The notes under the pieces: generated by a model
Told to the model about the DNA's origin: nothing
The model's database searches: none
What the model saw: only the letters and a program-made list of their open reading frames with translations
Translations under genes and position numbers: made by a program
Shown here: piece by piece, positions 1 through 12,800 of the stretch
Layout of the letters: each line of letters opens with the position of its first letter
How positions within the stretch are numbered: position 1 is the first letter of the stretch
NCBI RefSeq assembly: GCF_022581195.2
Contig: NC_061482.1
Location: forward strand, 2,294,001 to 2,358,000
DNA: 64,000 nucleotides
Reading direction: 5' to 3'
DNA from: Helicoverpa zea
Lineage: Eukaryota > Arthropoda > Insecta > Lepidoptera > Noctuidae

Positions 1-1
1 T

Positions 2-113
2 TCAGAAGACGTGTACAGTTCCGATGACGGTGACGACAACGCACGACACTATCTGACAATAGACGTCACCGACCATCATTCAATAAATACACGAAATAAA
101 CATGCTCGGTGAA
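2..113 (+). CDS. possible 3' end of an unidentified plus-strand gene
   Basis: From base 2 a frame stays open for 37 codons to a TGA at 111-113. Its start is acidic (Ser-Glu-Asp-Val-Tyr-Ser-Ser-Asp-Asp-Gly-Asp-Asp), which looks more like protein than the random ORFs nearby. AATAAA motifs lie at about 82-87 and 96-101, inside this frame. If those are the real poly(A) signals, the third frame, which stops at 54-56, would be the better reading. I cannot name the gene. It would converge on the minus-strand mucin-like gene that ends at 832. Confidence 0.25.
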
Positions 114-831
114 TTTACTATAAAAATAATTTTGTGTGGATCCAAGACAAAGACATGATAATAATACAATATTCAGATAGGGGAATTGTTAAAACTTAAC
201 TAAAATTGTTTGGTGTACACAATAATGTTGTGCACCTGACGGTTATCTCATTTTGGTTCAACGTGACCGTCATAATTATTTCAGAAGAAATCATTTCTAA
301 GGGCTTAGAAGTAAAACTTTTTGATATCGAAAACACTATTAACATAGATGGTAAAGTGATATTGATTTGGTTTATACTGAATTTAACGGACGATTTCCTT
401 ATACGTGGAATCCCGGACTTACTCGTAACAATATCTACTACTAATATGTACATAACGGGATAGTACTAAGAAGAGGCACCCACGGGCACGTTTCTAGACA
501 AGACAAAATATTAGAAACTTATTACTATTTATAGACACATTACAACTATAGTAGAAAAACATTGATATTAGGCAGATAGTACGTAAACGAAAGACTAATG
601 TAATACCTAAGTAGTTTCTGGAGTGAATTGACTAAGATTAATGACATCATAAATGCTGAACTTCGCTAAAAATGTCTTACTTAAAGAAAACTTAAAACGA
701 ACTTTTAAATAAAAGTGGAATTAATGTACCTATTTATAATTAAATTTTGTCAAATATTTTCTGTGGAAAAGCATAAGTGTCAGCATTATGTCATTGTGTA
801 TGTAACCAGAGTTAAGAAGGTTTGTATGTGG
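114..831. other. intergenic / 3' flank of the mucin-like gene
   Basis: AT-rich DNA with only random short ORFs. It must contain the 3' UTR and cleavage site of the minus-strand gene ending at 832. No canonical AATAAA is close to the stop on that strand; an AT-rich ATTATAAAT-type motif near 731-742 is the nearest candidate. No repeat was recognised. Confidence 0.4.
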
Positions 832-3800
832 TTATTTGGGATGGTAGATGCCGCGGGCTGGTCTGGCGGGCCGGCCACCGATGCCGCCGGCGGCGCGACG
901 CTTGGCGATGAGCGCGTCGAGGCCTCGGAGGGGCGGCGCAGGAGTGGTCTCCACGGGTGCAGGTTCCGTCTCCGTCTCACTCTTCTGCTCAGCACTGGTG
1001 CTCTCTTCTGTCGTTTCTGTTGACTTCTTGGGAGCTTCTGTTGTTGCCTATGTGTGAAATAATACAAGTTAGCACATACTTGCCGGTACAGAATAAAACT
1101 GCTGAAGAGGTACTTTTTTCTGTGATCTCTAGTTACTGTAGTAGAAACAATCTACGACTTTTAAAACATCTTCTTGACATATAGGACAATCATACAAAAA
1201 AGATGTATGAACAAAACACAAGCGCAATGGTTCAAATAATTACCTCTGTGGAAGAGGCCAGTTTCCTCTTGAGAAGAGGGTTTACACGTCTCGCAGGGGG
1301 AGTGACAGGGGCGCGGGGCTTGGGGGAGGGGGCGAGCTGCAGCCTGTTGCGTACCCTCAAGCCACTGCGAGGTGCTTCAGGTGCGGGCGTTGGGGATGAA
1401 GCCTGGTGAAGAGAATACGTCAAGATTAGGTTTGAAAAGTCAAGAGATGACAAAAAATATGCAATAATTTTCTTTATAATTGATTTGCCAGTTTGATGTT
1501 ATGGCTGTGTTACAGTAATTTCTCTAATTTATTCATAAAATGGCGTAAAACCATGGGTTCTTTTCATCGAATTGGATTATAATTACCATGATCTACGTAT
1601 CTAAAATAGCCCATAGGCTACGGCCCTTGTCAAGGGGTACTAGTATGTTCTTTTATATATTTCAAATTAACTTTCATGTATTCTACAATACCTCAGCATC
1701 AGCATCAGTGGAGGGCGACTCAGGTGCCGAAGTCTCAGCTGGGGCTTCGGAGGCGGCCTCAGGTGCCGTGCTCACTCCTCTCAGGCGAGGACTGGGGCGC
1801 AGGTTCAACCTGGGCCCGGGGCGGAGTGACGCTGGCCGAAGACCGGGTCTGCCGCGGCTGGGTGCAACAAACGTAACTTTTACTGAAGTGTCAATATTTA
1901 CAATGATCGAACGGTACCATTTTGTACATACCAATCGATCGATTTGAGCTCTTTGACCGGGTCCATAATTGTAACTAAATTATCTAGTTACCAACAACCT
2001 GCGTTCATTATGGTACGTAATAAAGAATTGAGACTTAACTTTTTACGGTCTTACATTTCAGAGCAAGGAGTCAGTCTTGTTAAGCACAAAACAGTGTTAA
2101 AGTACTTAATCAAATGTCTGCAAATAATGAATTAAATACTTACACTCAGAGACACTTGGTTAAATTAGAATATTTTGGCACGGTTTTCTGACGCATTACT
2201 TTAAACCCTAAAGAAAACTGTACTGAAGATTTTAATTCCTGCTTTCTAATGAATCTCTGCTACTGACCCTAGAGTCCTTGAAGGGATGGGTGTAGTCTCA
2301 GCAACCTCACCGGAGCCGGCACTTTGTGCTGTGCTGTCTTCAGCCGAGGAGCTGGCCGCTGCAGCGGTGGTGCTGGTGGTTGAAGGTCCTCTCCTCAGGC
2401 CTGGACGAAGCCTAGGTCTGAAAGTATAGAACAACTTGTGTTGAGTTCGTAAGCGATGAACATGGCTTGGAAGTAAAGAGGATCAGGTACAGGAAGACAA
2501 TGTCTGTTTTGCAGATGATCGTCGATATGGTATTGGTAAGTTACGAAATATTAGAGATAGGATGTTTTTAATCCGACCCGATGCAAAAACGACGGGGTGT
2601 TATAAGTTCGACGTGTGTGTGTGTGTTTATTGTGGCATCGTAGCTTTAATAATTTATTGGTACACAGACAGCAAATACTGTTAGTATTGAGTCTATAAGT
2701 AGAGATGACATTTTTGTCTGTAGACAAACCCAGAGTGACAAAACCCTTTGAGAAACTAGTCATAGGAAAAAGTATACGAATAGAAGAAAAACAACGATTT
2801 GAAGAGTTACAGAAAGTTTTCTAAGTCTTATAGGTTAAACTGTTCACCTGGGTGCCGGAGTCTCACTGGACGCTGCTGCGCTTGATGCACCTTCTTCCGC
2901 AGCTGGGGCTGCAGTAGTGGACGCAGGTCGGGTGCGACCAGCGAACAGGCCACGACGACCGAACGCCTGCAACAATGGAGACCCTCGTGAAACTTAAGCC
3001 ACTTACTAAACAATTGAAGATAGTCCAATACGCAGCTTTAATATTCTCTTATTCTAACTGTACTTGAAGTGATTTGGTGTAAATTATTCATAAAATTGGA
3101 TAATTTCTTCTTGTTCCCATGCTCTCTGATCAAATTCTCTTCTACTCAAAACTCCTCAGAGAGATTTGGAACTGTGCTGTGGATATGATTATTCCTCCAT
3201 GGTTGTCTGCGTTTTCTTTTCTTAGGCATGTACTGTGGCCTTTCTATGCATGCTTTTCATTTACTTTTAGTTCTTTTACCAGTAATTACTCTGTGATCAG
3301 TGCAATCCATTAAGCCACCTAACAAAATCTGACATTACAAAATCATACCAGCGTTAAACCACTAAATGTAAGTCACAGAATCACTTAAAAATTAACATCT
3401 TAAATAACATTCTCGTGGCACAAAATTCACAGTTTATCTAAGATAAAATTCGCAATGCAAAACGGTGCAGTCGCTCTTTAATAGCTTAGAACGCAGTAAA
3501 GGGTCAATGAATATGTATACAGACCTTGGGTTGGGAGACTGGTTTCTCTGCTGGCGCTGCTGGGGTTGCAGAGTCTGCAGAAGTTGCTGAGCTGGCTGCA
3601 GTAGTCTTGCGGCCTCCTACTCCTGGCTTCCCAAAGCGGCCTGGTGAAGAAACACATATTGAATGACACACCTACGACATTGAGTATGCGCAATCTGTAC
3701 CCAGCTACGATATACTAGGTTGTTGTTAGAAAGTGATCGAGACAAGGTTCAATAAAAATCTAATAAACGTCTCATTCAGGAAGTTGTCGGTCGATATTCA

Positions 3801-6800
3801 TTACGCTCATTAAAAATACCTACTTTAAATTGTAATTAAGATAAATGACTGCCATTAATGCTGTCTCGATTAAAATATTTTGCATGTCAAGAACGTCGAT
3901 TTGGATAAAAGTCCGCATTTATATCTGTCGTCTAGATGTCGGAATATCGGCCAAGCGGGTTTATATCTATGTAGTTGACAATATTACTAGAGGCTGTATC
4001 GTCATGGCCAACTAGCTCTAGTTGTTAGAATTCCAAACGAAATTACGTCAACGTGTTTTAAATTAAGGTTCTAATGTTAAGATTACGTTCATGTGCGCGA
4101 ACGCAACGTGGTCTGCGATTCAACATTGATTTCATGCATCTGTTTGAGAGGATCCGCGTAATTTAAGTCAGAATTGGATTATGTATTATCTTGCACATTG
4201 CTTTTATATGAAACGTTAAGTTTAGTCAACCTTAGCGTAGATAATATCAGTGACTAATCTCATCTTCCAAAATAAGATTATGATGTCAATACTAAGTTAC
4301 TGTAAGAAAAAAATGACATTGTACTAGAATTTGAGCAAATCTGAAAGTTTGTATATTTAGAGACTGGTAGCTTTATCATGATATGAATGAGTAGATTGGT
4401 ATACCATTATGTATTTGGTTCATACACCAAAATTAGAGTTACACAGTCTAACATCTAACAATTAAATATAGTGTTCAATAACAAATATTTTTACGCATTC
4501 ATATCTCATGATAAAAACGAGCCATTATAATATGATTTAAATCTACTCTTGTTATTTTAAGGTAGCAACAAAACAAAAGGAAAATTTGTTTATGATAAAA
4601 ACTCCGTAGATATCAAAGCAGATAGCGGATATGATAAGAATTCAGAAGGACAAATAAGATTTCAGGTTCAAGGTGACATCTAACAAGGACAGAAAGGTTA
4701 CTCTATATTAAATTTCTTATAGGATTATATTCTGTTACTGATTTATCGAGAGTATTCTCATGGCATCATCATAAGCAATGATGAAATGACAAATAAACAT
4801 AACGATCAGTACACGTAGGTGTCTAGAAACACTTTAAAAATAAAAATAATAACCACACAGTATCTAAAATTATCATCGCAACAACTAGCTTATCTGATAT
4901 CGACCGACAAACAGCTCGCGCTCAAATAACTGTGATGTAACAAACTAAAGAAGTGTCACACTAGGACACGCCATTTGTCTCCAAACTCTTTCCCACTACA
5001 TTGTCTAAAGCAGACGTTTGAATACATCCATCAAGCATAAAACACAACACGCACTAAACATTCGTGAGAAAAACCATTCACGTAATGTCTACAACGTGTG
5101 TCTAAGGCCCAACGGAAATTCTCCATGGCGTGACATTCGCTTAAAATGCATATTCGCTACAAAAACAATCGCAGAGCAACAAATGAATAATTAAAAAACT
5201 TTCGCAGGTGTAATGCTAACAGCTACTGCATACATTGAGATCTGAGAATGTGAGAAGCATGCAGGAGACGGCTTACAGCCGCTGTGTCTACAGTCCACCA
5301 CTGATAATTAACTTTAGAATATGTACGTCGCTTCGATATAAATTAACCCGTCTTCTTTGGAAAACTGTCTGACCATTTTCAATAGAAATATCTCAGCTAT
5401 AAAGAGACAGACAGATTCCAGTGAAAAATACCGCCGTGTAGAAACACACGTGGGATAGAATCAATTAGCAGTCTTATTACCAAGTAGTGGACTTTCGCTA
5501 AGTGGCCGAGAATCTCGAACTGGATTAGTTATATGGTTATGTAGTTCATGGTTAAACTGTCGAAAGCGGTGATTACCTCGCGTTCTGGTGGAGGTTTCTT
5601 GTGGAGCCTCTGTGGCAGCTGAGGAGACGGGGGCGCGAGTGCGGGCGCCTGCGCGGCCCTTGAACCTCGAGGGGCGGGTGGAGGCAGCCTGTGTCGTGGT
5701 GGTAGGAGCTGGTGTTGTTGTCGTAGTAGTCGTCGTAGTAGTTGTAGTAGTAGTAGTTGTGGTAGGGGTGGTCGTCAGCTCCTCTGTCGTGCTCATCACC
5801 TCCGTCGTTGTCCACATATCGTCCTCCATGGTCGTCGTTCCGTCGAAGTTGATCTCATTGGTCGGGTTGATGTCATTGTTCAAGTTCTCTCCAGCCAAGT
5901 ACGCGTACAAGTCTAAAGCCACCTTCTCCATGGCGGTCATGGTGGTGTACTCAGTCGTCTCCTGGTCGTAAGGAGTGGTCTGTTTGTAGTCGGCGGGGAG
6001 CTTCGAGTCGTCGACGATCTCTTGGAACCTGATGCCTGATGATAGGCTGTGACCCTCCCTAGCAGACTCTTTGGTAGGTTCTTTGGCAATGGGTGACGTT
6101 TCCGGCACTTCTTCTGTGGTGGTCCTGCTCTCTGAGGAGTATCTGCTTGGTGGCTCTTTGTATTGAGATGGGGATGGGATATCTCCGGAATGAGTCTTAA
6201 AGCTGTCCAGGTCTACTAGCTCCGAGCTTGGGCGTCTAAAAGAAAATAATTAATATCAGTAGCAACATTTCTATGTAGGTAATGCTGATTTGTGAATGAA
6301 GGTGAATTATGGATTTGTTACCTGATATGCGCACGGGTCCTGCTTCTGGTCTGACCGATAGACTCATCGGCTACATTGTCGCTTTGTGACCGTCCGCGTT
6401 GTCTAACTGATTCTGAAGATACTTCGGGTACGTAAGTCGTGGAGGTGGCTGAAGCCAAGTTACGACCCCGAGGCGGGAACCGTGTGCTCGATGGCAGTCT
6501 GACGCTTTAAATGTTAGGAGGTGTAATTAGTATTTAATGTGATTACATAATGGCAATGCATAAATGGATATGAGTAAATTTTTTGTAATGTGTAATTGTA
6601 TTAATGTGTAAACGTATTATGTTTTGAAATACGACAGTAGAATAAGTACCTGATGTCATCCTCTTCCTCTTCGGAGACGGGTGCGGGAGCGACGTTGCGG
6701 CTGCGTCCTCGGCCTCTAGTCGTAGCTGGTACAACTTCGTTCTGAATCTCAGGAGTGGCTGCGGTCGTGGTTCCAGTTCTGTCAATGGAACTGTACTTGT

Positions 6801-9800
6801 TCTTAGTTTTACTTTCGTTAGCTATGTGGTTCTCACTGTCAGTTTTCTCTGGGCCGTCGTGAGAATTGTGAACAGGAGCAGCGGTGGTTGATGAAGCTTT
6901 ATCTTTTCCCTTTCCATCTTTCTTGCCTTCTTCGTCTTCGTCGTAGTAATAGTAAATGTACTCATACTCGTAGTCTTGACCATTGGGGCCTTTCTTAATC
7001 TGGATTCTTGATTGAGGCTTTTGTTCTGACCCAGCTGTTTCTAAGTTGACACTAGATGATAATAAACCACTGTTGATGTCATCAATGGTATCGAAGTTAA
7101 TAGGGATGTAATCGTATCCCTGGGTGGTGGCTGACGGGGCCGTCGTCAGGATCGGCTTTTGGGTGGTGGTTCCTGAAGTTTTACTTAATTTTCCAGATTC
7201 GGACATCGCTTCCAATGCGACAGCCATCTTGGGGTTAGTTTCAACATCTTTAACATTCTCGCGTATTTTAATGTCTTCTATTTTCGATACGGGAATATCG
7301 ACTTCAATTGATTCCGAAGCTTTGTTTTTCAATCCCTTTCTGAACTGAGCTTTCTTGTCTTCTTCAATGGCAACGATACCTTCGGTGGAGTGTTTAGCCT
7401 TACCACTATGTAATTTTTTGACAATCTTTTCGCTGTCATCTTGTTTGAAGTTTCGGTGATTGGGGTGTTTATCGGGTATTTTATGTGATGTTTCGAAGTT
7501 TCTTAATGGCGTCTGTTGTCCAGAGCTGACCAGTACGTACTCCTCGCCTGGCCGAGGCTCCGTGATGATGTCTACGTCGGCGTGCGCCAAGTAGATCGTG
7601 CACAGTAACAAGCATCTGCAACAAAGGAAACGGAATTCGTAAGATCTCCATCAACATGGTAAGTTACGAAAGTTTCTTACATTACAGAATAGGAGTCAGT
7701 GCTCCGTGACTCAGCAAGATGACATCTGGCAGCTGCGCCTACGAGCCAAAAGCTTGAGACCCTGCACAAGGAACTCTGAGTCACATTGGTTTCATCACCG
7801 CATTCCCGAGCTTGGTATTGTCTGACTACCAACACAACAGGCCTATTACATGTCAATGAGCGTTTCTAATGTGTACGCAGAGCGAGGCACATCTCACGCG
7901 TAGGTACGGCTCATATATTAGCACACTTCTTGTACATGATCGGTTTCATAACAGATATCGATTTGCATAGCGATCGATATTACTGGCACAGTTGCACGAT
8001 GGGGAGCAAAGAAGTTGTGTGAGAATGCATCTAGATGACTACAAAACAAGCATTGTCGAACATTGCAATGTTGCAAAAGTGATGTGGTCGTGAGAAATGG
8101 CGGCGAAAATCGGAGCGTGGGTGTATTACGCATGTCGATTCCGCGCAAGTGCAAGTCGATCGATGAGGCAACCCGGTTGACGTTAACGATCACTTTCGCC
8201 TGCAGAGCGAGCTTCACGCCCGCGGCGCCCGCGCCGTCCGCGTGCCTTGCGCGCATCCACAACAATATATTACTGAATTTATGGGACTTTATAATTGACC
8301 AGCCTCCCATTAAAATTATCAATACGTAAGAGCGGTTACGACTGCAGCATCCTAAAGAGCATTTTATGCTAGTTTGACGAGACGAGAATTTTGCAACTTT
8401 TCACGATCGAAGAGGATTCTGCAGTTGCCTAACAGACGGGTTACGGACATTAATAATCTGAGCTGTAAAGATCGAACTCAGAGGCGATACTCTGTAGGTA
8501 TTTAAAATAACAATGGTATTTATGGAATGACTATACTACTATTTGGGAATGACATTAGTATTTTGGAGCCAGTCGCTGCAACAATAGTTATAAAAAGTGC
8601 AATGAATCATATCGTGGCGACTATATCGAGTCGCAAATCCAATTATCGGTGTCGGAAGTGTTTGAGCTTCCGTGCAATTTCTTGTGTGCCTCGGTACACG
8701 GAAACTGATTGAGGGATAACAAGCGAATGGCGCTATATTGGAATAAGTCCATCCGACCGCATTAGGCCACCTTCATTTCACTGCGTGCGAGGAAGTGTGT
8801 GACAACGCACGCCAGTGAATGCGCCGGCGCCGGCCGTGACTGGCTCCGATGCAGCCGCCGCACTGAAGGTTACCGCAACCGACTGGACAATAAAACCATT
8901 CATATTCCTATATTGTTCTTTGAAGAACAGTTCTCTATAATTTCAAGCAATTTCTGAGCCAGAACAGTGAACGACTCGAACAGTTTTCGTCACAAATCGA
9001 TTAATATTTTTATTGTTGCTTTCGAACATAACAGGATATAATCGGCTATAAACCACACTTATAAGGTGATAAAAACGTAAAATAAAGAGGTTTAGCTGCT
9101 TTAAGCAAAACTTGTACTTGAATATCCGCTTTCCATAATAACAATACGTCATTTCCTGTACATTTGACGTGTTTGCGCTAAATTAATCTTACATAAATAT
9201 GATGGTAAATGCTTGAGATAATGAATGCAGGCTGTGAGCAAGTTTGCTGTTGGTACCGGTTCAATTTCACTAGAAGTAAGGTCGTGAGCGCAAGGCTAGG
9301 TGAGCGTAACGCGGGACACAAAGACATGCCTAGTGCTAGCTCAACGCGACAATGTTGTTACAGATTGATATTAATGCAATACATTCATTCTGAGTTTCCT
9401 GTGAATATATGAGTAATCATATTGACTTTAAATAAGGGAAACCAAATCGAAAAGAAGTCATTACATTTGAAAGGATACCTAAAAACTTTATCAGTGTTAT
9501 TAAGTCGAAATATATGACTGTCACAAAGTTAACACGAGACTTATTTCCCAAGGTCTTATTAAAAATCCATTAACTTGTTTTAAAGAATATTTTAAAAGTT
9601 TAAAATGTTTTAAAATGAATCTTCCACGAGCATTCGAATGATCTTTAAACTTTACATGGTATTGCCACATGTAACAGTTCACAAGGTTCAAGGCATATCA
9701 TGGCGTTTACTTCTACCATTTGGGTTCACGTGAATAAACTTACTACTTACAGAATGTAAGCGAAATACTGTATACATTGTGTACATTATACCTGTGACAT

Positions 9801-12800
9801 TGCATAAAAACGTTTAAAAAAGCGACTGTCAAGTGGATTTAAGAAAACCCTAGGGCTTGTTAGGTGATTAAGTATGCGTACCCGATATGATGAAGATTTT
9901 ATTACCATTACCATTAGGTACCTTTCAGATTTAATAAGAGAGTTAAATGACACTATAACACAAGTTAGGTTGACATTTTTCTTACTAAACTCAATAAAAA
10001 GTGACAGAATTAAAAATAAACTTATCCGTAAAAGTTAATGCCTATTTAAAAATAGATCAATCGGCCATTCGCTAAGTGGCTTGACAAATCGTGATCTGCA
10101 TCAAAAAAACTCGGCACAATATTTATTTTCGTCGCGTGCACCTTTTCAAGTTTATCATTTAGGTAGAACATAAATAGGACTTTCGCAAAATCCGCTAACA
10201 AACACTTTTCTAATCTGTAAGAATTTTAATTGACGGTTGATAAAGTTACAGATACAAGATCTAAGAACATGAGTGTAAACAATTAGATTGTTGTTTAAAT
10301 TGTTTTAACAGCGTGCGTCGTTGCATTTATAATTGTCGTGAGCAAGTCATTGCTCGTGGCTCGATTGCATCTAGGTTCGGCAACCCGAGTCGCATCGAAG
10401 GAAGCAGGCAATCTCCCGGGAAGTTTAATTTCTACGTGACAAGAAAGTATGAAGTTCTTTCTCTGCTCATCGTAATATTACATTTTGATTAAATACCACC
10501 GCAGTGCTAGAGGTTAAACTCTCTCCGAGGTAAAAACGAGTTTCGTTATGTCTAAGCTTCGCAACTTGTTCGTCTACATTGTTTCACTTTCCACATAGGA
10601 TGAGAGCTCATAAAGGATGCTACTATTATAATGTGTCCACTGCCTGGGAACTTGTTTTGAAACGTTCAGATATTTCGTACAGAATTTCAAGATCAGTTGA
10701 ACAAACTGCCGGGGATTACGAAAAATCTAATAAGTAGTATAATTATTACACAATGACAGTTTATAATTACAAACAGACATACCAGAAGGTCTTTAATGAA
10801 CGTGTGAACGTTTATCGTTGAAGTAAAGAATATTTAACATAACTTTAAGTTATTGTATACAAACTTACACCATATAGTGTTGGGTAACCGCTGTATGGAA
10901 GCTGCAAGGTTAAATCATATAATTTTAATATTATTACCTGTTTTGTGTAGAATACAGTAAAGTGCCTCGGAATGGCGACGGCCTATTGTTGATACGGCCA
11001 TGGAAACAACGAAAAACGTTTTACACCAACAAAATTGAATGTTTTTTTATTGTATTGTTATCGTGACTATTTGCATATTAATTATTTCAATAGACCATTT
11101 AAGCTTTTATTACGCCTATTAATTTCAACGGTATATTTTGCTAACCACATTTTTTTAGGTGCAATTTTAGCTGACCCAATATGAACGCCTCGTGATCACA
11201 GCATTTTAGATACTTCTCTATTTTTATTCACTAACTAACCGTTTTCCCGCGGTTTCACCCGCGTCCCGTGGGAGCTACTGCCCGCACCGGGATAAAATAT
11301 AGCCTATGTTACTCGCAGATAATATAGCTTTCTAATGGTGAAAGAATATTTAAAATCGGTCCAGTAGTTTTTGAGTTTATCCATTACAAAGAAACAAACA
11401 AAGTTTTCCTCTTTATAATATTAGTACAGATAATAATCAATGCAAAATAAACACTGCCCGTTTGTCATACACACTAATAATTCAAAACCGATTTAAGTGA
11501 AATATGGTAGACAACTTAAAGTCAAAGACTGAGAAAGGACACAGGGAGGCTACATTTTATCCGGGAAAGCGGTTCCGGTAACCACGGGGCAGAGCAAGTA
11601 ATATAATATGCTGAACCATATTTAAGACGTGGATGTTTATTTATTAATTACAATACTAATATTTACAATACATATTTACAATAAAAATCAAAAACTATCC
11701 TAGTAAAACAAACAACTAAAAAGCGTCAAAAAATTCGTCCCCATCGCTGTCAACTGGGAGCGTGCCCAAGAGGCTGAATCAGAATAAAAAAATAGCTAAA
11801 GAAACAAAGAGTTTTCCACGAAAATTCATAATGTTGGATATCCGGAGTTACTCGAGAGTTACACCGCAAATATGTGTTCTTATATAACAAACAACATCAT
11901 AACATAAACGGGCAATCGTTTCACATTTTTTAAATAAAAGTGGTCACATTATGTACCGCAGTCTATTCAATGAGGTGACAGAAAACCGGTGGAAAACTGG
12001 TTCAGAGGAAAACCTGCGTGGTGTTCGAAGCTGGTGATTGTTATCCGTGGGACTATAGCGAGGAGGTCAAGGACGGACTTTATTTCCCACACATTCATAT
12101 TATAGGAGTTACCTTCGCTATTTGTTAGTGTATACTTAGATATATCAAATGACATTATGGAAAAGTCATCGATGATTTCCAAAATTGTATGTTTTTCGTC
12201 GTTGATTTTACAAGAAATTTGTCAAGTCTCAAGGGTTTTGAATTAATTAAAAATATTGGCTGTTTGTCGGGGCTAACATATATCACTAATTTATTGATAT
12301 ATCAGTATTCCTGTACCCAAACATTCAGGTCAAATTGATATTTCCATCATACTCGGAGCCAAAATGTCGAAGGCATCGTGGTTTCGAAAACCGCAAGAAC
12401 ACCATTTGATTAGCATTTTCAAAACATCTTCATACGAACGTTTAGTAACATTAATTGAGTTGCTTACTTTTAATTACCGCTGTTGGTGTCAATAAAGTTA
12501 AGCCACGTAACTAACTTAAGGTTAGTTGAGCTGTAGCGCTTAGGCATTTAAAATTTTATGACTTACAGTCTGGTTACACGCGTACCTAGAGTACCACTTC
12601 CCACACTCGGATAAAAAGCTTACACAGGCTCGTCTATTTCCCGCGGTAAAATATAGCCCATGTTACTTGGGAAGAGTGAATCTTACTAACAGTGAATTAA
12701 TCAAAACTGTTGAGTAGTTTTGGAACTTTTATGATGCAAACAAACAAACTTATGTATAATATTTATTATATTAGTATAGATAAGTGAGTCTAGGGCTCAA

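Noticed and set aside
5588..5971. 127-codon plus-strand ORF with a long Val run
   Set aside because: It is the antisense of the Thr tract and acidic region of the mucin-like exon 4; mixed ACN codons read backwards give Val.
7613..7615. ATG at the very start of exon 2 of the mucin-like gene
   Set aside because: It reads into a His/Arg-rich frame that does not match the long open frame; the signal peptide frame needs the upstream exon.
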